A DNA stretch of 64,000 nt from Odoribacter laneus YIT 12061 (GCF_000243215.1 NZ_JH594596.1:395872-459871); one strand, 5' to 3'. Numbered from the stretch's first letter, positions 45,105-55,128 are shown. Notes: a model not told the origin generated them from the sequence alone. Made by a program: numbers and translations.

Positions 45105-48100
45105 ATGAGTATAGTTTTCTATCAGAAGGGCGTAACGGTGTTTGCCGTACACTATCATACGTCCGAAAATCCTCTTGACATTAGTAAGTTAGAATGGTTG
45201 TTCAGCGGTGCGAAACGGGTGAAGGACGATGCTTTAGAGGGCTATTATATCGGTCCTCGTCGGGAGATGATTACTCCCTGGAGTACAAATGCCGTTGAGA
45301 TCACACAGAATATGGGAGTCAGCGGCATTTTGCGTATCGAAGAGTTTGTAAGGACAGAAAATGAACAGACGCCTTTCGATCCGATGCTAAAGGCTTTTTA
45401 TAAGGGATTAGACCAGCAGATTTTTACCATTGATAAAAAACCGGATCCGGTTGTATATATTGAGAACATAAGGGAATATAATAAGCAAGAAGGACTTGCT
45501 CTGAGTGAAGATGAAATTATTTATCTCGAACGTTTGGCAGAAAAGCTAGGACGTTCGCTGACCGATTCAGAAGTGTTTGGTTTTTCTCAGGTAAATTCGG
45601 AGCATTGCCGGCATAAAATTTTCAATGGGACTTTTATTATTGATGGAGAGGAAAAGGAGAGTTCTCTTTTCAAATTGATAAAGAAGACATCTCAGGAAAA
45701 TCCGAATCAGATTGTTTCTGCCTATAAAGACAATTGTGCTTTTGTCGAAGGACCGAGTACGTTACAATTTGCGCCGTATACGCAGGACAAACCTGATTTT
45801 TATACAACAAGGGAAATCGACACGGTAATTTCTTTAAAGGCGGAAACTCATAATTTCCCTACTACAGTGGAACCTTTTAACGGGGCTGCAACGGGCACGG
45901 GGGGAGAAATCCGCGACCGGATTGCCGGAGGACAGGCTGCAATACCCTTAGCAGGGACGGCTGTCTATATGACTTCTTATCCGCGTTTGGATGCCGGACG
46001 GTTGTGGGAGGAAAATATCGACCCGCGGAAATGGTTGTATCAGACACCGGAAGATATTTTGATCAAAGCTTCGAATGGGGCCTCAGATTTCGGTAATAAG
46101 TTCGGACAACCTCTGATATGTGGTTCTTTGTTGACCTTTGAGCACGAAGAGGGGGGGCGGATCTACGGTTACGACAAAGTCATCATGCAGGCGGGGGGGA
46201 TAGGTTTTGGTAACCGGGAACAAGCGATGAAACATACTCCTGAAGTGGGGGACAAGGTGGTATTGTTGGGCGGGGATAATTATCGGATTGGTATGGGAGG
46301 AGGAGCGGTGTCGTCGGTAGATACGGGAGTATATGCCGGAGCGATAGAGTTGAATGCTGTGCAGCGTTCCAATCCGGAAATGCAGAAGAGGGTAAACAAT
46401 GCTATTCGGGCTATGGCTGAAAGTGAAGTGAATCCGATTATTTCCATTCATGATCACGGGGCCGGCGGACATTTGAATTGTTTGTCGGAATTGGTAGAAG
46501 AGACAGGTGGTAAGATTCATATGGAGAAGTTGCCGGTAGGAGATCCGACGTTGTCGGCTAAAGAAATTGTCGGAAATGAATCACAGGAACGTATGGGATT
46601 GGTGATGAAGGAAAGGGATGTGATGACCTTGCAGAAAATTGCCGATCGGGAGCGGGCCCCGATGTATATAATCGGAGAGACGACCGGGGATATGAAATTT
46701 ACTTTTGAAAATGCCGAAACCGGGGAAAAACCGATCGATTTGGAATTAAAAGATATGTTCGGGAACCCGCCCAAGACAATTATGGAAGATAAGACGCTAA
46801 AGGAGGTATATACGGACTTGGAGTATACGGCGGATAAGCTGGAGGAATATATTGAACAGGTATTGCAGATAGAAGCTGTGGCCTCAAAGGATTGGTTGAC
46901 GAATAAGGTGGACCGTTCCGTTTCGGGGCGTGTTGCCCGTCAGCAATGTGTAGGGCCTCTACAACTGCCTTTGAGTGATGTAGCTGCGGTGATGATGGAT
47001 TATGAGGGACATAAAGGAATTGCTACCTCGATTGGGCATGCTCCTGTAGCGGCAATGGCGGATGCTCCTGCCGGTTCTCGTCTGGCAATAGCCGAGGCTT
47101 TGACCAACTTGGTTTGGGCACCTATTGAAAAGGGACTGAAAGGCGTGTCGTTGTCGGCAAACTGGATGTGGCCTTGCCGTAATCCCGGGGAAGATGCCCG
47201 TTTGTATCAGGCAGTACAGGCTGCCAGTGATTTTGCGATAGCCTTGGGAATAAATATCCCGACCGGAAAGGATTCCTTATCCATGACCCAAAAATACGGG
47301 GATAAAAAAGTGTATGCACCCGGTACCGTCATTATATCGACGGTAGGGGAAGTAAAGGATGTTCGTCAGATTATAACGCCTGTATTGAAGGCGGATCCGG
47401 CTACAGAGATTGTTTATGTAGATTTTTCTTTCGATAAGTTGAAATTGGGAGGATCCAGTTTTGCGCAGGTATTGAATAAAGTAGGAAAAGAAACTCCCGA
47501 TGTAAAGGATAGCGGTTATTTTGTGAATGCATTTACTGCCATACAAAAATTGGTAGAAGCGGGTTTGGTTTTGGCCGGTCACGATATTTCTGCTGGGGGT
47601 ATGATTACGGCATTGTTGGAAATGTGTTTTGCTGATAATCGTTTGGGACTGGATATAGATTTGTCATTTTTAGCAGAAAAAGATATTGTAAAGCTTTTGT
47701 TTGCGGAAAATCCCGGAGTATTGATGCAGATCCGGGACAGGGATGCCAAGAACGTGGCAGGTATACTGGATAAGGCAGGAGTAGCTTACGGATTTATCGG
47801 GAAACCGGCTTTAGCCGGGAAGCTGGCTCTCAAAAAGGATGTCGCTCGATGGACATTGGATATTCCCTCGCTGCGGGATCTTTGGTATAAGACGTCTTAT
47901 TTGCTTGACCGGCGACAGAGCGGAGAAGAAAAGGCCTTAGAGCGTTATAAGAGCTATAAGCACAATGAACTGAAATTTAAATTTCCGAAAGGATTTACGG
48001 GAAAACTGGCGGATTTAGGGTTAGAATTACATCGTACGAAACCCTCTGGCCTGAGGGCGGCGATTATCCGGGAGAAAGGCTGTCAGTGTGAGCGGGAAAC

Positions 48101-48815
48101 GGCTTGGTTTTTGCATTTGGCTGGTTTTGATGTAAAAGATGTACACATGACAGATCTGGTATCCGGACGGGAGACTTTGGAAGATGTAAATATGATTGCT
48201 TTTGTTGGGGGATTTTCCAATTCCGACGTATTGGGATCTGCGAAGGGTTGGGCCGGAGCTTTTAAATATAATGAAAAAGCCCGGCAAGCTTTGGAAAATT
48301 TCTACAAACGGGAGGATACCTTAAGCATTGGAATTTGTAATGGTTGCCAGTTAATGGTAGAATTGGGATTAATTTATCCGGAACAGGCAGAAATGCCGAA
48401 AATGCTGCATAACGATTCGCATAAGTTTGAGTCGGGCTTTATAAATGTAACCATACAGCCGAATGATTCGGTTATGCTGAAGTCGCTGGCTGGAGCTCGT
48501 TTGGGAGTATGGATTGCCCATGGAGAAGGAAAGTTCTATTTCCCTTATGCGGAAAGTGAATATGCTATTCCGGTTAAATACAGTTATGATGTTTATCCGG
48601 CTAATCCGAACGGTTCTCCTTTTGCAGCTGCTGCGATTTGTAGTAAGGACGGGCGGCATTTAGCCATAATGCCTCATACGGAGCGGGCTATATTCCCATG
48701 GAATTGGCCTTATTATGCAGAGGGACGGGAGACAGATGAAGTGAGTCCGTGGATAGAAGCTTTTGTAAACGCCCGCAAATGGGTGGAAGCGCATACAACA
48801 GGAAAAGACAGATAA
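45105..48815 (+). CDS. purL: Phosphoribosylformylglycinamidine synthase, single-chain
   Basis: 1236 residues, the long PurL form with the glutaminase fused at the end. FSQVNSEHCRHKIFNG is the N-terminal ATP/FGAR motif, SLKAETHNFPTTVEPFNGAATGTGGEIRDR the conserved AIRS-fold block, and the second half repeats it. The glutaminase has GGFSNSDVLGSAKGWAG, GICNGCQLMVELG (nucleophile Cys) and AHGEGKF. It makes FGAM from FGAR, glutamine and ATP in purine synthesis. It has its own promoter and a strong terminator, so it is monocistronic. Confidence 0.97.
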   Translation: MSIVFYQKGVTVFAVHYHTSENPLDISKLEWLFSGAKRVKDDALEGYYIGPRREMITPWSTNAVEITQNMGVSGILRIEEFVRTENEQTPFDPMLKAFYKGLDQQIFTIDKKPDPVVYIENIREYNKQEGLALSEDEIIYLERLAEKLGRSLTDSEVFGFSQVNSEHCRHKIFNGTFIIDGEEKESSLFKLIKKTSQENPNQIVSAYKDNCAFVEGPSTLQFAPYTQDKPDFYTTREIDTVISLKAETHNFPTTVEPFNGAATGTGGEIRDRIAGGQAAIPLAGTAVYMTSYPRLDAGRLWEENIDPRKWLYQTPEDILIKASNGASDFGNKFGQPLICGSLLTFEHEEGGRIYGYDKVIMQAGGIGFGNREQAMKHTPEVGDKVVLLGGDNYRIGMGGGAVSSVDTGVYAGAIELNAVQRSNPEMQKRVNNAIRAMAESEVNPIISIHDHGAGGHLNCLSELVEETGGKIHMEKLPVGDPTLSAKEIVGNESQERMGLVMKERDVMTLQKIADRERAPMYIIGETTGDMKFTFENAETGEKPIDLELKDMFGNPPKTIMEDKTLKEVYTDLEYTADKLEEYIEQVLQIEAVASKDWLTNKVDRSVSGRVARQQCVGPLQLPLSDVAAVMMDYEGHKGIATSIGHAPVAAMADAPAGSRLAIAEALTNLVWAPIEKGLKGVSLSANWMWPCRNPGEDARLYQAVQAASDFAIALGINIPTGKDSLSMTQKYGDKKVYAPGTVIISTVGEVKDVRQIITPVLKADPATEIVYVDFSFDKLKLGGSSFAQVLNKVGKETPDVKDSGYFVNAFTAIQKLVEAGLVLAGHDISAGGMITALLEMCFADNRLGLDIDLSFLAEKDIVKLLFAENPGVLMQIRDRDAKNVAGILDKAGVAYGFIGKPALAGKLALKKDVARWTLDIPSLRDLWYKTSYLLDRRQSGEEKALERYKSYKHNELKFKFPKGFTGKLADLGLELHRTKPSGLRAAIIREKGCQCERETAWFLHLAGFDVKDVHMTDLVSGRETLEDVNMIAFVGGFSNSDVLGSAKGWAGAFKYNEKARQALENFYKREDTLSIGICNGCQLMVELGLIYPEQAEMPKMLHNDSHKFESGFINVTIQPNDSVMLKSLAGARLGVWIAHGEGKFYFPYAESEYAIPVKYSYDVYPANPNGSPFAAAAICSKDGRHLAIMPHTERAIFPWNWPYYAEGRETDEVSPWIEAFVNARKWVEAHTTGKDR

Positions 48816-48820
48816 TTTTT

Positions 48821-48867
48821 AAATAAGGCTGAATTTGCAGGAAACTGAGAATTCAGCCTTATTTTTT
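48821..48867 (+). terminator. Terminator of purL
   Basis: aaataaggctgaat (48821-48834) pairs perfectly with attcagccttattt (48851-48864), followed by T-run. It starts five bases past the purL stop. Confidence 0.85.
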
Positions 48868-49002
48868 GTTTAAATGTTTATGTCTTTCTTTTCAATCTGA
48901 TTTTATATAAATTTAAATAAGATTCGTCCGGGGAAATAAAAGTTTGGTTATCGGTAGGTAACACGTGGGAAGATTTATTTATTTAAACTTGATTGAAAGA
49001 AA

Positions 49003-49530
49003 ATGGGTCCATTAAAAGTCGAAGAGAAAATTATTTTCCGGAAAGCTGTGAAAACGGATATCGGGGAAATATGGCAAATTATCCTTCAGGCGAAAGAACA
49101 GATGCGTTTGAGGAATAGCCGGCAATGGCAGAACGGGTATCCTGCTTATAAAGATATTCTCGGAGACATTCAAGAAGAATATGGTTATGTGTTGTGTTAT
49201 GAGGAGCGGGTAGTGGCCTATGCTGCGGTTATTTTTGGAGAAGAACCGGCTTACCGGGCGATTCGGGGAAAATGGAATACGGGAGAACCCTATGTCGTTG
49301 TACATCGGTTGGCCGTGTCTGTGGACATGAAACAATGTGGTTTGGCGACCCGCTTTATGCAGGAGGTCGAAGGATTGAGTTACCGGAACGGGATTTACAA
49401 CTTCAGGGTGGACACAAATTTTGATAATTCGTATATGCTTAAAATACTGGACAAATTGCAATTTGTTTATTGTGGGGAGATTGAGTATGAGGGAGATGCC
49501 CGAAAGGCGTATGATAAAAAACTGGGATAA
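49003..49530 (+). CDS. GNAT-family N-acetyltransferase
   Basis: 175 residues. IIFRKAVKTDIGEIWQIILQAKEQM opens the fold, YVVVHRLAVSVDMKQCGLATRFMQEVEGLSYRNGIYNFRVDTNFDNSYMLKILDKLQFVYCGEIEY includes the acetyl-CoA loop and the N-x-x-M-x-x-x-x-x-x-x-F block. The loop has Gln-Cys-Gly-Leu-Ala where RGxGxA is usual, so cofactor binding may be weakened. Acceptor unknown. It stands alone after purL. Confidence 0.82.
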   Translation: MGPLKVEEKIIFRKAVKTDIGEIWQIILQAKEQMRLRNSRQWQNGYPAYKDILGDIQEEYGYVLCYEERVVAYAAVIFGEEPAYRAIRGKWNTGEPYVVVHRLAVSVDMKQCGLATRFMQEVEGLSYRNGIYNFRVDTNFDNSYMLKILDKLQFVYCGEIEYEGDARKAYDKKLG

Positions 49531-49748
49531 GGAAAGGATTAAAACTGAAAATTCGTAAGGGAGTAGACTGGTGCGGATAGAAGGTAAAGGCTGCTCTATC
49601 GTTTATGCCTCTGAACGTTTTTATGTATTCACATTTCTGTTTTTGAAAAAGTGTTCTGTTTTTCTTCAGGATTTACGGTTGTCTTTCACTATAGGAAAAA
49701 AAGATTATTTTTTATAGCTTGCCTCTCGTTAATAAAATTGGAAGAAAT

Positions 49749-50450
49749 ATGAAAATCGTATGTATTGTTTTGAGTTTGCTTCTGGGGAGTTTTGTGACTA
49801 TGGCTCAGTCAGGAGAAAAAAATTTTATCGATCAGAATTATATTGAAGTAAGCGGTACGGCTGAAATGGAAATTGTGCCGGATCAGATTTATCTGAAAAT
49901 TGTGATCAGTGAGAAAGACAAGGGCAAGAAAACGGTGGAACAACAGGAAAAAGCGATGATTGCGATATTACAAAAGTTGGGTATAGACGTCCGTAAGGAT
50001 TTATTAATGAAAGATATGTCGAGTAATTTTAAATCTTATTTTCTGAAAAAAACGGTCGTCCAAACGGAGAAAGAATACCAGCTTTGTTTACACGGAGCAG
50101 ATAAAATCGGACCTCTACTTTCTGCTTTGGAAGCGGCAGATATTTCAAATATTTCCATCGATCGGGTCGATCATTCGCAAATGGATAAGTTTCGGCAGGA
50201 AGTGAAGATTGAGGCCGTAAAAGTTGCGAAGACAAAAGCCGAAGCTTTTGCGGAAGCGATTGGACAGCAGGCTGGCCGGGCGCTTTATATAGGGGAATCG
50301 GGCAATACTTATCTGCCGCGCCAGAATCCCATGAGTTCAAACATCCGGGTAAGAGGTATGGGTATAACGGCGGATGCAGCGGCTCCCGTCATCGATTTTG
50401 AAAAAATTCCGTTAAAATATTCAGTAGTGGTGCGCTTTGAACTGAAATGA
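49749..50450 (+). CDS. SIMPL-domain (DUF541) exported protein
   Basis: 233 residues from the ATG at 49749, which begins a signal peptide (MKIVCIVLSLLLGSFVTMAQ); an upstream TTG is less likely. YIEVSGTAEMEIVPDQIYLKIVISEKDKG is the conserved DUF541 start (V-S-G-x-x...P-D), and KVAKTKAEAFAEAIGQQAGRALYIGESG is the C-terminal repeat. Members sit in the periplasm or outer membrane; the biochemical role is not established. It precedes xpt by 50 bases. Confidence 0.88.
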   Translation: MKIVCIVLSLLLGSFVTMAQSGEKNFIDQNYIEVSGTAEMEIVPDQIYLKIVISEKDKGKKTVEQQEKAMIAILQKLGIDVRKDLLMKDMSSNFKSYFLKKTVVQTEKEYQLCLHGADKIGPLLSALEAADISNISIDRVDHSQMDKFRQEVKIEAVKVAKTKAEAFAEAIGQQAGRALYIGESGNTYLPRQNPMSSNIRVRGMGITADAAAPVIDFEKIPLKYSVVVRFELK

Positions 50451-50500
50451 AAGGCTGAAAGAAAGGAAAAACAAGGGCAGATAAAAACGTAAATACGGTT

Positions 50501-51070
50501 ATGGAATTGTTGAAAAGACGAATTCTCCAGGATGGAAGATGTTTTCCGGGAGGGATATTAAAAGTCGATAGTTTTATCAATCATCAGATGGATCCGATTT
50601 TGATGAAGTCGATAGCTGTTGAGTTTGTAAGACGGTTTGCGGGACAGGATTTCAATAAAGTGATGACGATAGAGGCCAGTGGAATTGCTCCCGCCATCAT
50701 GGTAGGGTATTTGTTGGAACTACCGGTTGTTTTTGCCAAGAAGAAACAACCGAAGACGATGGAAAATATGCTTTCGACGACTGTACATTCTTTTACAAAA
50801 GACCGGGAGTATTCGGTTTGTATCAGTCATGATTTCTTGAATCCGGGAGACCGCATCCTGTTTATTGACGATTTTCTGGCTAATGGGAATGCAGCTCAGG
50901 GGTGTATGGATTTAATCGTTCAGGCCGGGGCCGAATTGGTGGGGATGGGATTTATTATAGAAAAATCTTTCCAACCGGGGGGAAAAAGATTGAGGGAAAA
51001 GGGTGTAAAGGTAGAGTCGCTGGCCATTATTGAGAGCTTGGATAATTGTAAAATACAGATCAGGGACTGA
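50501..51070 (+). CDS. xpt: Xanthine phosphoribosyltransferase
   Basis: 189 residues. [25 protein letters not shown] is the Xpt start, [28 protein letters not shown] the purine site, and [21 protein letters not shown] the PRPP-binding loop. It salvages xanthine to XMP. Its 3' end overlaps the convergent membrane-protein gene by 11 bases. No purine riboswitch was seen before it. Confidence 0.94.
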   Translation: MELLKRRILQDGRCFPGGILKVDSFINHQMDPILMKSIAVEFVRRFAGQDFNKVMTIEASGIAPAIMVGYLLELPVVFAKKKQPKTMENMLSTTVHSFTKDREYSVCISHDFLNPGDRILFIDDFLANGNAAQGCMDLIVQAGAELVGMGFIIEKSFQPGGKRLREKGVKVESLAIIESLDNCKIQIRD

Positions 51071-52106
51071 TTTGTTTGTCCGACTGATGGGTAGGTCTTC
51101 GGGAGGAGTTTCTTAAAAAATCCGGTACGAGACAGACAATGAGATGGGACTTCGGCCATTTGTAGCATTTAAGGAAAAGCAACATCGCTATTGTGATCAG
51201 AAGGGCAGCTCCGATACATACCTGCAGCGGGAATATCCAAAGATCATTTTGAGGAATAATCAAGGGAAGCAAAGCGATAGCGCTGGCAGGTGCGAATAAT
51301 TTATTTATCCCTATAAACAAACAAAATAGACCGGAGACGATAGTGAGTGCTACCAGACTTTCCGGTAAACCGAGGTAATGATGTAAAATCCCTTGTAGTA
51401 CGGTTCCCCAGAGGGCTGCTATTCCCAACACCAGGAATACCTGGACAGGCCGGTTCCGGAATCCCGCTTTCGAGTTTGCAAATTCTACGTAAGTGACGAT
51501 AAGGGGCGGGGCAATAATATAGAGATGGGAACTATATACGAATCCGCTTAGAAAGAGAAGAAGACTTCCTCCGATCCTGCCCCATTGTTTTAATTCCTGT
51601 TTTCCTATCCTTGTTGTGGGGGTATACACTATTTTCTGGCGGAGATTCGTCTTTTCCATGAGAAATTGCCCGCTTAGGATGATAAACGACATCAGACAAA
51701 CGGCCAGGGGGTATATCCAGCTTTCGGTTTTTAGTAAAACCGGTAACATACAAGCTGAAATAAGCGGAATTAAAGTTGTACGGGAAATGACCAGACAGAA
51801 AGCAGCAAAAACAAAAGCCAGAAAGAGATTTATAACTAACGGAAAAGGGGAATAACGAACGAGGCAAATTCCGGCAATCGCTCCTAGGGTCATCAGGGGG
51901 ATGAATTGAAACTTACTTATTTGCCATACCCGTTTATCGACTATCCACATCCCGGTCGTGAGAGCAGCCATTTCCGGAAAAATAATTTCTTTCTCTCCTG
52001 TTGCTTCCGAGAGGCCGACCATGGCCGAGATCATGAGTAAAGCGTATAAATACCTTTTCCCTTTGGCCGGGTCTACAGACCGTTTTATTTTTTTTAAGTT
52101 GTGCAT
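51060..52106 (-). CDS. Polytopic membrane protein of unknown function
   Basis: 348 residues from the ATG at 52106; a TTG at 52148 would add 14. About ten hydrophobic helices are spread over the length, with a charged N-terminus and a short basic, Ser/Arg-rich tail. The middle contains a cytoplasm-like loop ([25 protein letters not shown]). The pattern of two similar five-helix halves recalls HPP or FUSC-like membrane proteins, but no signature was recognised. It is divergent from the rcl-type locus: its start is about 95 bases from the shared operator, so it might respond to the same signal. Confidence 0.7.
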   Translation of the reverse strand: MHNLKKIKRSVDPAKGKRYLYALLMISAMVGLSEATGEKEIIFPEMAALTTGMWIVDKRVWQISKFQFIPLMTLGAIAGICLVRYSPFPLVINLFLAFVFAAFCLVISRTTLIPLISACMLPVLLKTESWIYPLAVCLMSFIILSGQFLMEKTNLRQKIVYTPTTRIGKQELKQWGRIGGSLLLFLSGFVYSSHLYIIAPPLIVTYVEFANSKAGFRNRPVQVFLVLGIAALWGTVLQGILHHYLGLPESLVALTIVSGLFCLFIGINKLFAPASAIALLPLIIPQNDLWIFPLQVCIGAALLITIAMLLFLKCYKWPKSHLIVCLVPDFLRNSSRRPTHQSDKQISP

Positions 52107-52199
52107 GTGGAAAGCCGAGGATTTCGAATCCTTCTCATTGGGGGACAAAGATAGTTTTTTTACTTCAACCGGGAGAGGAAAAAATAAAAAAGGGAAAAA

Positions 52200-52263
52200 T
52201 TGCCAACTTATCCGGAAAAATTGTCATTTTTTTTCTTTTAAAAGAAACGAACTTTGTACTATT
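52200..52263 (+). promoter_or_regulatory. Shared operator/promoter, copy 1, before the DUF302 gene
   Basis: This 64-base block is nearly the same as 54348-54416: TTG-C/A-CAACTTATCCGG, then AAAAT, CATTT.TTTTC, TTTTAAAA and CTTTGTA-n-TA. The GAnCTTTG stretch near the end is a weak -7 box, as expected for an activator-dependent promoter. It ends 19 bases before the ATG at 52283. Confidence 0.75.
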
Positions 52264-52282
52264 CTAGTAAAACAAAAAAGAC

Positions 52283-52816
52283 ATGAGATTTTATTATTTT
52301 GTCATACTACTATTCGTTTTTACCGGTGAATTATTTGCACAGGAAAAGGAGGTAATAATGGAAAAAACGGGAAATAATTCTTCTGCTTGGGAAAAGGATA
52401 CATTGCCTTTATCGTCGGACGAAAAAGAACGGTATAAAGAGTTTACCATTACTCTCAGTCGGTTTGACGTAGAAACCACTGTCAATCGGATAAAGCAAAA
52501 TTTGAAGGAGATGGAAATTCCGGTTTTTGCATTATTTGACCACGGCAAAAATGCCCGGGAGGTTGATTTGGATTTACGACCCACACAGGTCATTGTATTT
52601 GGTTCTCCTCGGGTAGGTACCCTGTTGATGCAGGAAAATCAGCTTATTTCTTTAGAGTTACCTTTGAAAATTGCTGTTTGGGAAGATGCGGAAGGGAAGA
52701 TATGGGTAGGTTTCCTGCAAATAAAAAACAGGGTTCGGAACTACGGTCTTGAACAAAGTCCCATAATTGATAAAATGCAGCTTTTGTTGGAAGATATTGT
52801 CAAAAAATCCGTTTGA
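52283..52816 (+). CDS. DUF302-domain exported protein of the rcl-like locus
   Basis: 177 residues with a signal peptide (MRFYYFVILLFVFTGELFAQ). KEFTITLSRFDVETTVNRIKQNLKEMEIPVFALFDHGKNAREVDLDLRPTQVIVFGSPRVGTLLMQENQLISLELPLKIAVWEDAEGKIWVGF matches DUF302: the F-D-H-x-x-x-A, P-T-x-x-x-F-G-x-P and G-T-x-L-M blocks are all present. Function of the domain is unknown. It is preceded by the operator shared with rclC, so it belongs to the same response. A thioredoxin gene follows by 167 bases. Confidence 0.85.
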   Translation: MRFYYFVILLFVFTGELFAQEKEVIMEKTGNNSSAWEKDTLPLSSDEKERYKEFTITLSRFDVETTVNRIKQNLKEMEIPVFALFDHGKNAREVDLDLRPTQVIVFGSPRVGTLLMQENQLISLELPLKIAVWEDAEGKIWVGFLQIKNRVRNYGLEQSPIIDKMQLLLEDIVKKSV

Positions 52817-52983
52817 TACGGTAGCAGGGAAAAACGAACAGCGGAGGGAACAGAAATGTAACAACATCCATTTTAGGTGTCTCTTCAAGTAGAAAGTGAG
52901 GTGTAAAATAGATTTTTAATTTTAAAACGCTTGGAAATCAGATCCAAAGGCGGAATATAAACTTTTTTAAAATACAAATAAAC

Positions 52984-53454
52984 ATGAACGTATTGAAAAT
53001 GATGGTATTGGGAGTAATGGTATTCCCTGTATTCGGAGTTTATGCTTCGGAGAAAGAAAATGAAAAGATAAACAAACAGGTGGAAGTGAAGGAATTGACG
53101 AAAGCGGAATTTCTGGAATTGGTTTACGATTACGAAGCTAATCCGCAAGAATGGAAATATAAAGGAGACAAACCTTGTATCGTCGACTTTTATGCTAGCT
53201 GGTGTGGTCCTTGCCGGATGCTTTCTCCGATACTGAAAGAAATCGCTAAGGAGTACGAGGGGAAGATAAAGGTGTATAAAATAGATGTCGATAAAGAGAA
53301 GGCTTTGGCTGCGGATTTTCATATTCAAAGTATTCCAGCCTTATTGTGGTGTGCTCCGGATCGGAAACCGATGATGACCAATGGGGTATTATCCAAAGGA
53401 GAATTAAAAAAAATCGTAGAAGAAAAATTACTCACTGGGGAGAAAAAGAACTGA
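52984..53454 (+). CDS. Exported thioredoxin
   Basis: 156 residues with a signal peptide (MNVLKMMVLGVMVFPVFGVYASE), then the thioredoxin fold: CIVDFYASWCGPCRMLSPILKEIAKEYEGKIKVYKIDVDKE, with the WCGPC active site and cis-proline in HIQSIPALLWC. It should act in the periplasm as a disulfide reductase, sensible where chlorine oxidants damage exported proteins. An extra Cys follows the cis-Pro loop. It lies between the DUF302 gene and an AraC gene in the rcl-like locus. Confidence 0.93.
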   Translation: MNVLKMMVLGVMVFPVFGVYASEKENEKINKQVEVKELTKAEFLELVYDYEANPQEWKYKGDKPCIVDFYASWCGPCRMLSPILKEIAKEYEGKIKVYKIDVDKEKALAADFHIQSIPALLWCAPDRKPMMTNGVLSKGELKKIVEEKLLTGEKKN

Positions 53455-53511
53455 AAAGGGAATTCCGGATTTAATAATGTTTATATTTACAAAAATTTAA
53501 ATCCCTTTTGT

Positions 53512-54351
53512 ATGGAATATTATTTTAAGACGCGTTTAAAAGGGAGTATTGTACTGACTCCCTCTTTTCATCAAAATACGATGCTTCAGAAAGATAAGAC
53601 CCTTTATAAGTTTATTTGGGTACAAAAGGGAAAACTTGCCTTAGAAGTGGATCATATTCCTTTGGTGCTGGAAGAAAACGAGATTTTACCGTTGACGCCT
53701 TTACACCATATTTCCATGCGTAAAATAGAAGGGAACTATTTGACTTTATTGTTTAACAGTAACTTTTACTGTATTTATGGGCATGACAATGAAGTGTCGT
53801 GCAACGGTTTTTTGTTTAACGGAACTTCGAATGTCATGCGATTGCAATTATCCGGACAGCAATCGGTGCTGTTACACGAAATTACTGATAAATTTGCCGG
53901 AGAATATAACATAAAAGACAATCTGCAGGAAGAAATGCTACGTATACTGCTGAAGCGTTTTATCATTACCTGTACCCGTATTGCCCGGGAGAAATTTTCT
54001 ATCAATACGGAAAAAGAGAAGAGTTTCGATATGATCCGTCAATTTTATGTATTGGTGGACAACCATTTCCGGGAAAAAAAGAGGGTGCAGGATTATGCCG
54101 ATATGTTACATCGGTCTCCGAAAACGCTTACCAATCTTTTTTCGGCATATCAATTACCTTCTCCTTTACGTATTATTCACCAGCGTTTGGAAGCAGAGGC
54201 GAAGCGACTCTTACTTTATACCTCCAAAAATGCTAAGGAAATAGCCGATATTTTGGGATTTGAAGACCTTTCGGCTTTCAGTCGTTTTTTCAAAAATATG
54301 ACGGGGGAAAGTATATCAACATACCGGAAAAGAGAAAACGGGAGGAATTGA
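53512..54351 (+). CDS. AraC-family regulator of the rcl-like locus
   Basis: 279 residues. The N-terminal cupin-like half contains FNSNFYCIYGHDNEVSCNGFLFNG with Cys87 and Cys97, candidates for redox sensing by analogy with RclR, although their positions differ from the E. coli protein. The AraC DNA-binding domain is at the end: VQDYADMLHRSPKTLTNLF and KEIADILGFEDLSAFSRFFKNMTGESISTYRKR. Its stop codon lies inside the second copy of the shared operator, 87 bases before the rclC start codon. It likely regulates both operator-bearing genes. Confidence 0.9.
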   Translation: MEYYFKTRLKGSIVLTPSFHQNTMLQKDKTLYKFIWVQKGKLALEVDHIPLVLEENEILPLTPLHHISMRKIEGNYLTLLFNSNFYCIYGHDNEVSCNGFLFNGTSNVMRLQLSGQQSVLLHEITDKFAGEYNIKDNLQEEMLRILLKRFIITCTRIAREKFSINTEKEKSFDMIRQFYVLVDNHFREKKRVQDYADMLHRSPKTLTNLFSAYQLPSPLRIIHQRLEAEAKRLLLYTSKNAKEIADILGFEDLSAFSRFFKNMTGESISTYRKRENGRN

Positions 54352-54416
54352 CAACTTATCCGGTAAAATAGCCATTTATTTTCGTTTTAAAAACTTCGAT
54401 CTTTGTAGTATAAGTT
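54348..54416 (+). promoter_or_regulatory. Shared operator/promoter, copy 2, before rclC
   Basis: Near-identical to 52200-52263, including ACAACTTATCCGG and CATTTATTTTC followed by TTTTAAAA and GATCTTTGTA. It starts at the stop codon of the AraC gene and ends 21 bases before the rclC ATG. Confidence 0.75.
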
Positions 54417-54437
54417 TAACCATTAAAACGAAATAAA

Positions 54438-55019
54438 ATGATGACCCGATTAAACACTTTATTCAACCGATTTTTGAACCTTGCAGCTTCTGCGCAAAAA
54501 CTTGGAATCAATCTGATCCGTATAGCTATTTTAATTATTTTTATCTGGATAGGAGGCTTGAAGTTTTGGAATTACGAAGCAGAGGGAATTGTTCCTTTCG
54601 TTGCCAATAGCCCTTTCATGAGTTTTTTTTATACGAAAACTGCTCCAGAATATAAAGAGTACAAATTGAAAGAAGGGGAAAAAAATGACGTAAAACAGAT
54701 GTGGCATAAGGAAAATAACACCTATGGATTTTCACGCGGGCTGGGAATACTTATTATGAGTATCGGTATGCTTGTATTTTTGGGGATTTTTTTCCCGAAA
54801 GTGGGATTGGTTGGAGCTCTGTTAGCGATTGTGATGACCTTGGGAACTCTTTCTTTTCTGGTGACGACTCCGGAGGTATGGGTACCTGATTTAGGAAGTG
54901 GGGAACATGGTTTTCCTCTGTTGACCGGAGCCGGTAGGCTGGTTATTAAGGATACTGCTATTTTGGCCGGAGCCCTTGTCTTGCTTTCTGAATCCGCTCA
55001 ACGGATTTTGAAAAAGTGA
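54438..55019 (+). CDS. rclC: RclC-like inner-membrane protein (DUF417)
   Basis: 193 residues with four membrane segments. IRIAILIIFIWIGGLKFWNYEAEGIVPFVANSPFMSFFY, ENNTYGFSRGLGILIMSIGMLV, LGTLSFLVTTPEVWVP and HGFPLLTGAGRLVIKDTAILAGA match the RclC/YkgB family closely. In E. coli RclC is needed for hypochlorous-acid resistance; the chemistry is not known. It is followed by rclA, as in the enteric locus. Confidence 0.93.
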   Translation: MMTRLNTLFNRFLNLAASAQKLGINLIRIAILIIFIWIGGLKFWNYEAEGIVPFVANSPFMSFFYTKTAPEYKEYKLKEGEKNDVKQMWHKENNTYGFSRGLGILIMSIGMLVFLGIFFPKVGLVGALLAIVMTLGTLSFLVTTPEVWVPDLGSGEHGFPLLTGAGRLVIKDTAILAGALVLLSESAQRILKK

Positions 55020-55128
55020 TTTTAGCCTGTAAAACGTTCGCAGGATCTGCTGGAAAGAAGAATAAATATATTTGAATATAGAATTCGTGAATGAAAAGAG
55101 GGGAAAACAAACTGTAAAATTGAAAAAC

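Noticed and set aside
50451-50500. Purine riboswitch before xpt
   Set aside because: The leader is only 50 bases and lacks the conserved three-way-junction bases.
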